NCBI RefSeq assembly: GCF_002567005.1
Contig: NZ_NUZU01000039.1
Location: 428,323-492,322 of the forward strand
DNA: 64,000 nucleotides
Direction of reading: 5' to 3'
Source of the DNA: Bacillus sp. AFS073361
Lineage (GTDB): Bacteria; Bacillota; Bacilli; Bacillales; Cytobacillaceae
Shown: positions 1-8,462 of the stretch, piece after piece
How positions within the stretch are numbered: position 1 is the first letter of the stretch
Layout of the letters: each line of letters begins with the position of its first letter
Notes under the pieces: generated by a model
The model's input: the letters and a program-made list of their open reading frames with translations, nothing else
What the model was told of the DNA's origin: nothing
Databases searched by the model: none
Position numbers and translations under genes: made by a program

Positions 1-751
1 CAGGAGCAAATATCATAACAATCCCCATAATCCCCATAGCCTTGCCGCGCTTTTCCGGAGGAAATAAGGCAAAAAACACAGTCATTAACAGGGGCATAAT
101 AATACCTGCACCGCAAGCCTGAATGACCCTTCCAATCATGAGCATACTAAAGTTTGCTGACACTGAACAAACTACTGAACCCAATGTAAATAGAAAAATG
201 GCGCTAATGAACAGTTTTCTGGTTCCAAACTTCTCTATTAAATAGGCCGTTATAGGAATCGCAATTCCGTTTACTAACATATATCCTGTGGAGAGCCATT
301 GTACGGTATTGGCTGAAATCCCCAAATCATTCATAATATGAGGAATCGCTACATTTAGCAAGGTTTGATTCAGAATAGCAACAAACGCACCTAGCATTAA
401 AGCCACAAGAACTTTTCCGTTTCCTGAATCTTTCTCAGAATCGGAAGCAGATAGTTCTTTCGGCTGAACATCCTCCACTGCATCTTCCAATTCTGCTTCC
501 AGATGAGCGGAATCTTTCAACACTTCCTGCGAGGAAATCTCCTCAGCCGTTATGTCCTTGATTTCAATCTGAGGTATATTTTCCTTAATCTCCTCTTCAT
601 AAGTCTCAGGGAAAGCGGCCTTCTCGATTACCTCTTCATTCATCTTTTTTGTTTGTGCTTTGTTTAATCTCTTTTTATTGAATATTCTTAAATTTATTAA
701 GAGTAACAGCAATAGGCCTAAGACAACATAAACAGTGATATAAATTAGCAT
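1..751 (-). CDS. DHA2-type multidrug efflux MFS permease (EmrB/QacA-like), 3' end outside window
   Basis: The first 250 codons of a proton-driven drug exporter are visible; the gene runs off the left edge. After a single N-terminal hydrophobic helix (about residues 2-22) comes a basic patch (NKKRLNK) and then an acidic, Glu-rich linker of about 80 residues. The usual MFS core starts near residue 115 (GKVLVALMLGAFVAILNQTLLNVA) and includes the DHA2 hallmarks ALNQTLLNVA-like helix 1, WLSTGYMLVNG and the motif A-like loop EKFGTRK. The start is ATG 751, eight bases after the stop of the HlyD gene, so the two are co-transcribed as an EmrA/EmrB-like pair under the divergent TetR. The extra N-terminal helix plus acidic linker is unusual for this family. 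A start at a later Met (residue 41) is possible. Confidence 0.85.
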   Translation of the reverse strand, partial: MLIYITVYVVLGLLLLLLINLRIFNKKRLNKAQTKKMNEEVIEKAAFPETYEEEIKENIPQIEIKDITAEEISSQEVLKDSAHLEAELEDAVEDVQPKELSASDSEKDSGNGKVLVALMLGAFVAILNQTLLNVAIPHIMNDLGISANTVQWLSTGYMLVNGIAIPITAYLIEKFGTRKLFISAIFLFTLGSVVCSVSANFSMLMIGRVIQACGAGIIMPLLMTVFFALFPPEKRGKAMGIMGIVMIFAP

Positions 752-759
752 GTTATCAC

Positions 760-1413
760 CTACTTATGAATCCGTACTGTTACGTTCATACCGGGAACGA
801 TGGCTACACCTTTATTATCATCAATGGAAATTTTCACTGGAATTACTTGAGTCACTTTGGTGTAGTTCCCTGTATTATTCGAACTTGGTAACAAAGAGAA
901 TGTTCCAGCCGTCGCTAAACCAATTTGCTGCACTTTTCCTTTTAACGTGTTATTTGGAAAGGCATCCACATAGATATCGACATCCTGCCCGATTGTCACT
1001 TCATCAATTTTGGTTTCCTCAATATTTGCTGTAACCCAAAGATTATTAAAATCATATTCTTTCGCTAATGGTGTTCCTGCAGCCACAAATGAATTTTGAA
1101 CTCCACTATTCTGAACGATCGTCCCGTCTGTTGGCATTGTCACTTTCATGTCAATAGGTTTACCTTTTTCATCCGTTGTTGCAATGGCTCCAACTTTAGA
1201 ATCCTTTGAAAAACGATCACCAAGATTGACTTCCCAATTGGTCAATTTGCCATCGGCCGGAGCAGCAATCGTTACTTGTTGTCCTGCTATTTGGGCATTA
1301 TCCGTCGATAAATAATTTACTGCTCCATTATAATAAGCATATCCTCCAACACCACCACCCACTAATATAAGTAGAATAATAACGTTCAATAACAGCAATT
1401 TTTTAGTGCTCAT
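760..1413 (-). CDS. HlyD/EmrA-family membrane fusion protein of an efflux pair
   Basis: This 217-residue protein has one N-terminal membrane anchor (residues 5-28), then the biotinyl-lipoyl-like first half (residues 40-75, containing STDNAQIAGQQVTIAAPADG) and a beta-barrel second half ending in VPGMNVTVRIHK. The signature STDNAQI is typical of EmrA. It is shorter than Gram-negative EmrA (about 390 residues) because the long coiled-coil hairpin is missing, which fits a Gram-positive cell without an outer membrane. A strong AGGAGG-like site (AAGGGAGG) precedes ATG 1413. It is the first gene of the efflux operon. The MFS permease follows after eight bases. Confidence 0.88.
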   Translation of the reverse strand: MSTKKLLLLNVIILLILVGGGVGGYAYYNGAVNYLSTDNAQIAGQQVTIAAPADGKLTNWEVNLGDRFSKDSKVGAIATTDEKGKPIDMKVTMPTDGTIVQNSGVQNSFVAAGTPLAKEYDFNNLWVTANIEETKIDEVTIGQDVDIYVDAFPNNTLKGKVQQIGLATAGTFSLLPSSNNTGNYTKVTQVIPVKISIDDNKGVAIVPGMNVTVRIHK

Positions 1414-1568
1414 TCCTTTTTTCCTCCCTTAATGGATGAATAGCTTAAAGCGTACGGTTTTGGTTCTCCATTCATTATGTTATCCGCGCTCTCCCTTCCT
1501 TTGCTTTCCTTACTTAATAACGTATAGAATGAATTATAAATAATCTATTTTTGAGCGTCAATAAACAA

Positions 1569-1585
1569 AATGACATATTGTCATT
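1569..1585. promoter_or_regulatory. Palindromic operator between efflux operon and TetR gene
   Basis: AATGACA-TAT-TGTCATT is a perfect inverted repeat with 7-bp arms in the divergent intergenic region. It lies directly upstream of the TTGACA box of the tetR promoter, where a TetR dimer would block both directions. Binding by the adjacent TetR is inferred. Confidence 0.6.
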
Positions 1586-1592
1586 CGGAATA

Positions 1593-1621
1593 TTGACAAA
1601 TAAATATAGGAATATTATCAT
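1593..1621 (+). promoter_or_regulatory. Sigma-A promoter of the tetR gene
   Basis: A consensus -35 box TTGACA (1593-1598) is followed after 17 bp by TATCAT (1616-1621). The tetR ATG lies 51 bases downstream, after a GGAGATCGACC ribosome binding site. Confidence 0.55.
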
Positions 1622-1671
1622 ACCTTTAATTCTATTATGACACGTTATCACTTCAAAAAAGGAGATCGACC

Positions 1672-2292
1672 ATGCCAAAACAAACCTTTTTTAATTTATC
1701 AAACGAAAAACAAAGATCATTAATGAATGCTGCTAAGAAGGAGTTTTCGAGGGCCCCTTTACATGAGGCTTCCATTTCGAATGTGATCAAGGATGCTGGA
1801 ATACCCAGGGGTAGTTTCTATCAATATTTTGAAGACCTAGAAGATCTATTCTACTATTTATTACATGAGCATTCGCAACGGAATTATGAGCGATTTATCG
1901 CAATCATCAAAATGAACAATGGAGATTTATTTGAGTCTATTATGGATTGGTTTAAAGGCATTCTTATTATTTTTGAAGAACCAGAAAATCGACAATATTT
2001 TAAAAATGCCTTTTTAAATATGAATTATAAATTCGAAAAAACATTTACTCAGAATATGTATGGGGAAAGAAGAAAAAGCAAATTTTTTGAAATTATCCAC
2101 TTAATTAACCCGGAGAATATAAACATATCGAATGAGGAAGATCTCTACCACATCTTTAAAATGCTGATGGCTGTTTCGTTTCAGAATCTCGCCCATGCAT
2201 TCGGAAAAGAGATGCAAATTAAAGATGTTATAAAAACCTTTTCGTTGGAGATTGAATTACTTAAAAAAGGTTTTTATAAGGATCCTAAATAA
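1672..2292 (+). CDS. TetR/AcrR-family transcriptional regulator
   Basis: A 206-residue regulator with an N-terminal TetR helix-turn-helix (residues 10-55; ISNVIKDAGIPRGSFYQYFEDLEDLF is a classical recognition region) and an all-helical ligand-binding C-terminal part. It is transcribed away from the HlyD-MFS pair, and the shared intergenic region carries a palindrome. It is most likely the local repressor of the efflux pump, released by the pump's substrate. GGAG precedes ATG 1672 at normal spacing. The inducing ligand cannot be told from the sequence. Confidence 0.85.
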   Translation: MPKQTFFNLSNEKQRSLMNAAKKEFSRAPLHEASISNVIKDAGIPRGSFYQYFEDLEDLFYYLLHEHSQRNYERFIAIIKMNNGDLFESIMDWFKGILIIFEEPENRQYFKNAFLNMNYKFEKTFTQNMYGERRKSKFFEIIHLINPENINISNEEDLYHIFKMLMAVSFQNLAHAFGKEMQIKDVIKTFSLEIELLKKGFYKDPK

Positions 2293-2385
2293 ACTTAGAG
2301 ATGGTTAGTATTCAAACCCCGTTTTAGCGGCTTATGGACTGGAGAGCTGTTTTTCTTTATTTGAATATGTTAGTAAAAGGAGGGA

Positions 2386-2907
2386 ATGGTAAGAAGTAGA
2401 AAGGGTGTTTTTCCGGTGAATATGGAAAGATGGATAGTGGCAGGTTCCTTATTGTTAAGTATTATTTCGCTAAAAAAATTGGTACCAAGAGAGAAATGGA
2501 GAGATGCGTGGATATTATTTCTATTTCTTCAAGTAATTACTTGGCCAGCAGGATTATTTGCTGTTGAAATGGGCTGGATTGAGTATCCTACACAATTACT
2601 CCCGCAGGCGAATAAGTACAATAAGACAAGTTTCTCATTTGAATTCTTCATATTTCCAATAGTAGCTATTTTTTTCAGCTTATATTACCCCTATAAAATC
2701 AAAAGATTGAAGGCTCTGTTATATTACCTGTGTTTTGCGGGTTTCTTTACATTATTAGAAGTACTTCTTGAAAAATATACTACTTTGGTGGAATATCACG
2801 ATTGGAAGTGGTATTGGACATTATTAACTGTGATGATTTCTTTATTTATTAATCATAAATATTATTTCTGGTTTAGAAAACGATTGATCAAGGTAAAAAG
2901 TTTATGA
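2386..2907 (+). CDS. CBO0543-family small membrane protein
   Basis: A 173-residue hydrophobic protein with about five predicted membrane helices, matching the CBO0543 family that is frequent in Bacillus and has no known function. Features include WILFLFLQVITWPAGLFAVE in the second helix, a conserved EYPTQLLPQANKYNKTSFSFEFF-like loop, and the ending HKYYFWFRKR. The ATG at 2386 is only one base from its AGGAGG, so the true start may be ATG 2422 (MERWIVAG), giving 161 residues. Its stop overlaps the start of a second family member by the tetranucleotide ATGA (2904-2907), which implies translational coupling. Confidence 0.75.
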   Translation: MVRSRKGVFPVNMERWIVAGSLLLSIISLKKLVPREKWRDAWILFLFLQVITWPAGLFAVEMGWIEYPTQLLPQANKYNKTSFSFEFFIFPIVAIFFSLYYPYKIKRLKALLYYLCFAGFFTLLEVLLEKYTTLVEYHDWKWYWTLLTVMISLFINHKYYFWFRKRLIKVKSL

Positions 2908-3370
2908 ACAAAGAAATTCTTATATTATTATCTCTTGGATAATATCAATACTATTACTGTTTAAATATATACCAGTAAATCGGAAACGAACGGCTCATTT
3001 AACATTTGTATTTGTCCAGGCAATCGCTTGGATATTCCAATATTTTCAATTATTATTTGGATTAGTGGAATTTCCTTATAGAGAATTTGACTATGCCACA
3101 CGGATGAGTTTTTCTTTACATTATCTAACTTATCCTACATTCGGTGTATTATTTATTATGTTATATCCTTTAAATAAAGGGAGAATTAGAATAATCTTGC
3201 ATTTTTTAATCTTTGCTCTAGCAATATCAACATATACATTTTTAATTGAAAAGTATAGTTCTCTTTTCGAATTTAAGAAATGGAATATATATATTGGCAT
3301 TCTAAGTAATATGATTATTTTATACATAGTGAAAAAATTTGTTTTTTGGTATCAAAAAGGGTTAGTTTAA
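2904..3370 (+). pseudogene. Second CBO0543-family membrane protein, broken by an early frameshift
   Basis: ATG 2904 overlaps the upstream stop (ATGA) and reads MNKEILILLSLG before a TAA. Homology to the upstream protein continues in another frame from about 2936 (WIISILLLFKYIPVN) through QAIAWIFQYF to the typical ending FVFWYQKGLV at 3370. A one-base indel near 2930-2940 therefore separates the start from the body. The body frame has only a GTG at 3065, which would lose the first helices. It is a recent frameshift or a sequencing error. The neighbour and the coupled start make the original gene structure clear. Confidence 0.7.
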
Positions 3371-3532
3371 TTAATTATTGTGTTAACAATATAATAATTT
3401 TTCGAGCTTATTTCACAGAAGCTCCTGATTGGATTGGAAATGCTTGGTGAATTTAATTACAAACTACTTCAATGGTGTGGTAAAATTCAATTTATCAATC
3501 TATTAAATCCAATACAAAGCAGGTGGTTACGC

Positions 3533-4159
3533 GTGTCCTCTGAAAAAGAAGTGAAGCTTTATTTTGTTCGGCATGGAGAGACCCTTTTTAATGTAGAGAA
3601 ACGATTACAAGGATTTTGTGATTCACCTCTTACGGATAAAGGAATTGAACAGGCGAAATCTGTAGGAATGGGTTTATCTGATATCGAATTTAAAGCAGTA
3701 TACGCAAGTGAAAGCCAGAGAGTAGTAGATACGGCTAGGTATGCCATTGGCCATCAAAACATCCCCATCATAACTGATCCACGTCTAAAGGAAATGAACT
3801 TTGGGGTTTTGGAATCCCTATTACAATCGGAAATTCTAGCTCAATATGGGAATATCCTAGAAACATTATTTAGCATTAGCGATTTAAATCTGTCAGCACC
3901 TGAAGGAGAATCCTACTTACAGCTTTTTTCACGGACAAACACTGCTATCAATGAGATTGTTCATAAACATAAACATGACGGTGGCAATGTTCTAGTATTT
4001 TCACACGGGGTTACAATCGGCAACTATTTAATGCAATTAGCAAAAATGAGCAGTTATATTCACCATGATAATTGCAGTGTTTCTGTAATCAGCTATTTGA
4101 ACGGTGAATTTTATGTAGACAGGATTGCTGACACTTCTTTTAGAGATAATACAAAATAA
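3533..4159 (+). CDS. Histidine phosphatase family protein (phosphoglycerate mutase-like)
   Basis: The protein shows the catalytic RHG motif (LYFVRHGETLFN, His at residue 14 from GTG 3533), LQGFCDSPLTDKG, the acid/base region LKEMNFGVLE and the second catalytic His in FSHGVTIG. These are the hallmarks of broad-specificity phosphatases such as PhoE/YhfR and of cofactor-dependent phosphoglycerate mutases. I chose GTG 3533 because AGGTGG sits six bases upstream and the resulting 208 residues fit the family. The open frame extends back to ATG 3434, which would add 33 non-conserved residues and lacks a clear ribosome binding site. The substrate is unknown. Confidence 0.8.
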   Translation: MSSEKEVKLYFVRHGETLFNVEKRLQGFCDSPLTDKGIEQAKSVGMGLSDIEFKAVYASESQRVVDTARYAIGHQNIPIITDPRLKEMNFGVLESLLQSEILAQYGNILETLFSISDLNLSAPEGESYLQLFSRTNTAINEIVHKHKHDGGNVLVFSHGVTIGNYLMQLAKMSSYIHHDNCSVSVISYLNGEFYVDRIADTSFRDNTK

Positions 4160-4344
4160 GATATTTAGATAAACTAATATAAGTACTAATCAGCCATATA
4201 GTTTGAAATTCTTCCCAAAAGAATATCCCAAAATTTCAATAAAAAAGGCTCTGACGTCTCCCCTGAACTGTGACCCATAAAGTGGACAGTTTAAAAAAAG
4301 ACCTTTTTATGCAGCTAGTAGATGACTCCGGCCCAATACCGAAA

Positions 4345-4567
4345 AAAATGGATCTCAAGTGCTAAATACCATTTTGAAATCTGCGTATGTAAGAACTATC
4401 GAAGAACAAAAAAGACGGTTTCCACCTGCTAATAAGACTCAATTAGAATACTATTTACTTATACAACAGGAGGAACGATTGATTTCGTACGAAAATGGAG
4501 CATTAATGATATGAAAATTCCACCTGAAGAAGTTGTCCGCATCTTAGAAACTATGTATATGACCTAA
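4345..4567 (+). pseudogene. Remnant of a TetR-family regulator (C-terminal domain only)
   Basis: Hand translation gives SQVLNTILKSAYVRTIEEQ...NKTQLEYY in one frame and then, after a one-base shift near 4453, GGTIDFVRKWSINDMK and PEEVVRILETMYMT in another, ending at TAA 4567. The sequence GGTI..VRKW..NDMK..PEE..RIL is the typical C-terminal domain of one TetR class (TetR_C_8-like). The DNA-binding half is absent. Just upstream (4270-4320) TGACCCATAAAGTGGACAG resembles the end of an IS3-type element, which may have removed the 5' half, but that part is weak. The rest of 4160-4796 shows no other gene. Confidence 0.55.
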
Positions 4568-4703
4568 TCTCAAAAACATTATTTTTATTAATGAATGATT
4601 ATACACATTTTATTGAAGGCCCGGTATTATAAAAATTTTTTTGAATTTTAGCCGTAAAAATAAGATTTTTTTGATTAGAATTTAACATTATTAAAATCTA
4701 TAA

Positions 4704-4721
4704 TTAATGAAAGCGCATTAA
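4704..4721. promoter_or_regulatory. Palindrome TTAATG-N6-CATTAA upstream of the LysR gene
   Basis: A perfect 6-bp-arm inverted repeat lies 76 bases before the LysR start. It fits a LysR autoregulatory site, and the same TTAATG half-site recurs before the semialdehyde dehydrogenase operon (15579-15620). The stretch 4707-4721 also matches the CcpA cre consensus with one mismatch, so either reading is possible. Confidence 0.4.
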
Positions 4722-4796
4722 TACAAGCGTCCGGAATGCTTATATTGATATCATAATATAAAAGGAGCTCATTTTTTCAAAAAAGGAAGTGATGTA

Positions 4797-5690
4797 ATGG
4801 ATGATGAACAACTCTTAACCTTCATTACTGTTCTTGAGTTAAATAATTATTCGCGTACAGCAGACCACTTGAATTTAACACAGCCTGCGGTAACGGCAAG
4901 AATTCAAAAATTAGAAAATGAACTGGACTGTAAATTATTTTACCGCGACGGAAAAAGGATCCTATTGACTAAGGAAGGAACTGCCCTGTATCCATATGCA
5001 CGTAAAATATTAAACTATGTAAAAGAAGCAAGACAGGTGATTGAAGGTATTAAAACTCCAATGATTACCATTGGATTATCACCTGCTATCTCTGTTTCGA
5101 TTGTCTTAGAGGTTTTATCACTGCTGCGCAATACAAGTGAGTTTTCGTTTGAACTAGTGGATGCAGCGGACTCTGTAGAAGTTTCTAAAATGATTGAAGA
5201 TGGGTCAATCGATATAGGGCTGGTAAGAGATGTAATCCCATTTACAAATCTGGAATCTGAATATATTTTTCATGAAAAGCTTGTTTTTATTGTTGGAAAA
5301 GACCATCCATTAGTTGGAAAAGCTGAAATTTCCAAAGACGATCTTATTGACCATACGATGATTTGCTATCGTAGGGAAACAGCCTTATGGCGAAAAATTG
5401 ATGAAAGATTAATCGGAGTAAGAAATCTAAAACGAATTGAAGTTGGCGGATTCGAAATGGTATTATCGATGATTAAAAATAACTGGGGTTTTAGTGTCGT
5501 ACCAGAACTAATTCTAGCTAATGACACAAATACACACAATAAAGATTTATGTACCGTCCCTTTTGCTGAATTTAAAGATCTCGCTTATAATGTTGCTGGA
5601 ATATATAAAAAGGATTCTCCAAAATTAGAAAGGCTTCTTCTGTTTCTTCATACTTTTGAAACTACTTTAAAAAATTTAAAAACTATTTAA
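4797..5690 (+). CDS. LysR-family transcriptional regulator, candidate regulator of the aromatic island
   Basis: 297 residues: a winged helix-turn-helix at residues 3-62 (NNYSRTADHLNLTQPAVTARIQKLE) and a periplasmic-binding-protein-like effector domain from about residue 88 to the end. AGGAAGTGATGTA precedes ATG 4797. It is the only regulator next to the meta-cleavage genes, transcribed towards them on the opposite strand. LysR proteins commonly control aromatic catabolic operons, so a role here is a reasonable inference but not shown. CysL-type function is a less likely alternative. A 13-bp hairpin terminator follows its stop. Confidence 0.85.
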   Translation: MDDEQLLTFITVLELNNYSRTADHLNLTQPAVTARIQKLENELDCKLFYRDGKRILLTKEGTALYPYARKILNYVKEARQVIEGIKTPMITIGLSPAISVSIVLEVLSLLRNTSEFSFELVDAADSVEVSKMIEDGSIDIGLVRDVIPFTNLESEYIFHEKLVFIVGKDHPLVGKAEISKDDLIDHTMICYRRETALWRKIDERLIGVRNLKRIEVGGFEMVLSMIKNNWGFSVVPELILANDTNTHNKDLCTVPFAEFKDLAYNVAGIYKKDSPKLERLLLFLHTFETTLKNLKTI

Positions 5691-5713
5691 ATATGTATAC
5701 GCTATCATCAGCA

Positions 5714-5756
5714 ATAACAAAGGACATTCCATATAAACAGAAATGTCCTTTGTTAT
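5714..5756. terminator. Bidirectional terminator after LysR
   Basis: AACAAAGGACATT (5716-5728) pairs perfectly with AATGTCCTTTGTT (5742-5754), extended by two A-T pairs. It matches the hairpin after the ACMSD-like gene (6342-6380) and was probably duplicated with the remnant beside it. Confidence 0.7.
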
Positions 5757-5761
5757 AAATC

Positions 5762-5957
5762 TATACCGTTTCTTTAATAAAACTTGCTTTATTTAACCCC
5801 AGAAACTCGATAGCATTTTCTCCAAGCATTTTTTATCTTTTCCTCATCCAAAACATTTTCTAGCATTACGACTACATTTCCTGGTAGTGCTTCTCGCAGC
5901 AAAAATGTCTAGTCAGTACCCATGATGATGGGATCAGCCCCCAATTTTTCAATCACT
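5762..5957 (-). pseudogene. Remnant of a second ACMSD-like amidohydrolase (C-terminal end)
   Basis: On the minus strand this segment aligns with the last about 65 codons of the intact amidohydrolase at 6385-7419. It retains KLGADPIIMGTD, then a stop, LLREALPG, MLENVLDEEK and the C-terminal FLGLNRE-like end with frameshifts. The flanking terminator hairpin is duplicated too. It shows that the catabolic genes were once present in two copies. The upstream end is joined to an unrelated DUF2798-like gene at about 5957. Confidence 0.75.
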
Positions 5958-6169
5958 AAAATATCATTCTCAATTATTAATGGTTTTTCTACAAAATTAA
6001 TCTTTTTCATTATTTTTTGTATTACTTTCGGAAAAAAGTAAGCTCCAAAAAAAGCACAAATAAAAGCATGTGACCAAGTTTTTAACCATGCATGTAAAAA
6101 TGTTCCATCATAACCCTTATTTATTAAGACTAATATTAATGAAATAAAAAAGGACATACTACAAGCCAT
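5909..6169 (-). pseudogene. DUF2798-like membrane protein fused to amidohydrolase debris
   Basis: The first 65 residues (from MACSMSFFISLILVLINKG through WLKTWSHAFICAFFGAYFFPKVIQKIM) have the two-helix pattern of DUF2798 proteins, small membrane proteins of unknown role. The reading frame then continues into the duplicated amidohydrolase end (EKLGADPIIMGTD) and stops. Upstream of ATG 6169 the homology continues in frame for about nine codons (IKNIIFALL) without a start, so the 5' end is damaged as well. It is a chimeric remnant made by a deletion. Between 6170 and 6341 I see only an unassignable tail of a frame (MKVFEDKNVDKL). Confidence 0.6.
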
Positions 6170-6341
6170 TAAAAGTGCAAAAATGATATTTTTTATTTAA
6201 TACTAATATTTATTATTACTCATCTCCTCATCATTTAATTTATCTACATTTTTATCTTCGAATACCTTCATACATATTGTTTCAAATAAGAACAGAACAA
6301 ATAACAGATATTTCCTGATCTATAGAACCTATAGGTCAAGA

Positions 6342-6380
6342 TAAAAGAACATTCCTATTAAAATGGAATGTTCTTTTATT
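6342..6380 (-). terminator. Terminator of the dioxygenase-decarboxylase operon
   Basis: ATAAAAGAACATTCC (6342-6356) and GGAATGTTCTTTTAT (6366-6380) form a perfect 15-bp stem immediately after the amidohydrolase stop at 6385. Confidence 0.75.
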
Positions 6381-6384
6381 TGGC

Positions 6385-7419
6385 CTATTCCGATTCTTTA
6401 ATAAAACTCTCTCTATTTAATCCTAGAAACTTAATCGCATTTTCTCCAAGCATTTGTTTCTTTTCCACATCCGAAACATTTTCCAACATTTCAACTATTT
6501 TCCCCGGCGGTGCTTCCCGCAACATAAATGGATAATCTGTACCCATGATAATATGATCAGCACCAAATTTTCCAAGCATAAATTGGAGATTGCACGGATC
6601 GTAAACGAGCGTATCGTAATAGAGTTTCTTCGCATAATAGCTTGGTGGCCGTTCCGTTGTGCGAATATGCGGCCATACTTCCCAGGCTTGGTCGATTCGC
6701 GGTAATAAATACGGCAGGGACCCTCCGCCATGGGCAAAGCAGATTTTTAATTTTGGAAATTTATCAAGAATACCGCTGAAGATTAGGCTTCCTGCCGCAA
6801 GAGCTGTTTCGGACGGCATTCCGATCGAATACATAAAGTTATGGTTTGGCATTCTCTCTACTCCGACCGTGGCCCATGGATGAACTAAAATGGGTACATC
6901 CAATTTTGCCGCTGCCTCCAGAAATCTTTGAATCTCTGGATCATCGAGGGTTTTTCCATTTGCGTTGCTGCCAATTTCAATCCCGATCAGCCCCAGCTCG
7001 TTAACTGCTCTTTCCATTTCTGCAATCGCCAAATCCGAATTCTGCAATGGTACCGTTCCAAGGCCGACAAAACGATCAGGATATTGGGCTACTACCGAAG
7101 CTATAAAATCATTTTGTGCTTTCGACAGCTCTAAACACTTTTCTACATCTGCCCAATATGTAAACGTAACCGGAATCGGAGATAAAACTTGGACATTGAC
7201 ACCTTCTGCATCCATTTCAGCGAGGCGCTTTTCAGGATTCCAGGCATTCTCGTCGACTTTTCGGAATGACTTTCCATCCTTGTAAATTTCAGCTCCACAG
7301 CTGCACGTATGCTTTAAAATCGGAAAACGATCATCCGCATATTTTTCCGCAAAATCAGGAAAATTCTCAGGAATAATATGGGTGTGAAAGTCAACCCGGA
7401 AATTCTCACCTTTTGACAC
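6385..7419 (-). CDS. ACMSD-like amidohydrolase decarboxylase (carboxymuconate semialdehyde type)
   Basis: A 344-residue TIM-barrel metal hydrolase very like 2-amino-3-carboxymuconate-6-semialdehyde decarboxylase. The zinc ligands and catalytic residues of that family are all present: His12 and His14 (FHTHIIPE), His180 (VHPWA), His230 (FAHGGG) and Asp295 (GTDYPF). The substrate-side block around 51-90 (FRKVDENAW, LSPIPVTF) is also well kept. It ends the operon after the extradiol dioxygenase. In this setting it would decarboxylate the ring-cleavage product of a dihydroxylated aromatic acid, giving a muconic semialdehyde for the dehydrogenase at 14045-15532. Whether the natural substrate carries an amino or hydroxyl group is undecided. 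No 3-hydroxyanthranilate dioxygenase or kynureninase is in the window. Confidence 0.85.
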   Translation of the reverse strand: MSKGENFRVDFHTHIIPENFPDFAEKYADDRFPILKHTCSCGAEIYKDGKSFRKVDENAWNPEKRLAEMDAEGVNVQVLSPIPVTFTYWADVEKCLELSKAQNDFIASVVAQYPDRFVGLGTVPLQNSDLAIAEMERAVNELGLIGIEIGSNANGKTLDDPEIQRFLEAAAKLDVPILVHPWATVGVERMPNHNFMYSIGMPSETALAAGSLIFSGILDKFPKLKICFAHGGGSLPYLLPRIDQAWEVWPHIRTTERPPSYYAKKLYYDTLVYDPCNLQFMLGKFGADHIIMGTDYPFMLREAPPGKIVEMLENVSDVEKKQMLGENAIKFLGLNRESFIKESE

Positions 7420-7453
7420 GATGCTGCCTCCTTAAAGGTTAATTGTTGATTGA

Positions 7454-8368
7454 TTATTGATTAACTTTTTCCAGGTCTTCCTTTATCAATTTACCAACTT
7501 TTCCCCATCCTGGTTTAGGTTTTCCTCCCCATTCATCAAGGGTATGCATGGTTGGTTCTAGACGGCGAGGCTCTCTTGGATTTTCCTCCGGAAATTCTTC
7601 CATTCCTTGACTATACTCAATCGTCAAGCCGTCAGGATCCGCAAAATATAGGAAAATGCTACCCGATGGGTGATGTTTTCCTGGCCCAAAAAGAATCGGA
7701 ACATTGTTATCCTTTAATCTATTAACTTGAATCCCCACATCATCTACACGTTGAGCTTGATAAGCAAGGTGATTCAATTTATTTTCTTTTCCTTTTGTCA
7801 GGGCAAAATTATGATGAAATGGAGTTCCAGCTGCCCTTAACCAGGCCCATCCCGTTTCCCTTCCTTGGATATCTGAAATATTGAAGTTCAAAACATTCGT
7901 AAAGAAATCAAATAATTCGTCAAATTTATTAGTTTCATAAACGACATGAAGTAGTCTCGTAATTCTGGCCTTCTTAGGAACAAATGGTGTACCCATTTGC
8001 ATAATTTGCACATAAAATTCATACGTTACGCCTAAATATGGATCTTTAAAACGCAATGTTCTACCTTGGGCCAAATTTTGGCACTCCTCTGCGCTTAATT
8101 CGACAGGATTTACACCTTGTTTCGTTAAATGGTCAAACACTGCTTGAAATTGGTCTGCCTTTTCAAGCTCAAATGCTACTCTTTTTAACCCAGGTTCTTC
8201 TCCTTGTTCAAGGATTAAATTGTGATGGTCACCGCTGCATCGAAGGTATGCAGCATCAAGAACCCGTTCAACAAATTCCATACCAACAATATTTTCATAA
8301 AAATCTACCGATTTATTAAGATCAGTCACGCTTAACACAACATATCCCAACTTTTTATAACGAATCAT
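7454..8368 (-). CDS. Two-domain VOC extradiol (catechol 2,3-dioxygenase-type) ring-cleavage enzyme
   Basis: 304 residues with two vicinal-oxygen-chelate modules (about 7-120 and 136-255). The C-terminal module carries the complete 2-His-1-carboxylate iron site: His141 (LLHVVYET), His200 (KLNHLAYQ) and Glu251 (LTIEYSQG). The strand FLYFADPDGLTIEYSQGMEE is typical of this family. It should cleave a catechol-type ring next to the hydroxyls using Fe(II) and O2. A 94-bp gap separates it from the dioxygenase beta gene, and GGAGG precedes ATG 8368. With a carboxylate-bearing catechol the product would suit the ACMSD-like enzyme encoded next. Confidence 0.88.
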   Translation of the reverse strand: MIRYKKLGYVVLSVTDLNKSVDFYENIVGMEFVERVLDAAYLRCSGDHHNLILEQGEEPGLKRVAFELEKADQFQAVFDHLTKQGVNPVELSAEECQNLAQGRTLRFKDPYLGVTYEFYVQIMQMGTPFVPKKARITRLLHVVYETNKFDELFDFFTNVLNFNISDIQGRETGWAWLRAAGTPFHHNFALTKGKENKLNHLAYQAQRVDDVGIQVNRLKDNNVPILFGPGKHHPSGSIFLYFADPDGLTIEYSQGMEEFPEENPREPRRLEPTMHTLDEWGGKPKPGWGKVGKLIKEDLEKVNQ

Positions 8369-8462
8369 TCAAAAACCTCCTATATTTGAGGATCTGACCC
8401 TCATAGCTTAACAGCGTTAATGTGTTAATTCGTATGAACCCCAATCAAAATCTGACTTCATA

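Noticed and set aside
4260..4320. IS3-like terminal sequence (TGACCCATAAAGTGGACAG)
   Set aside because: Only one end is seen, no transposase frame and no matching inverted end.
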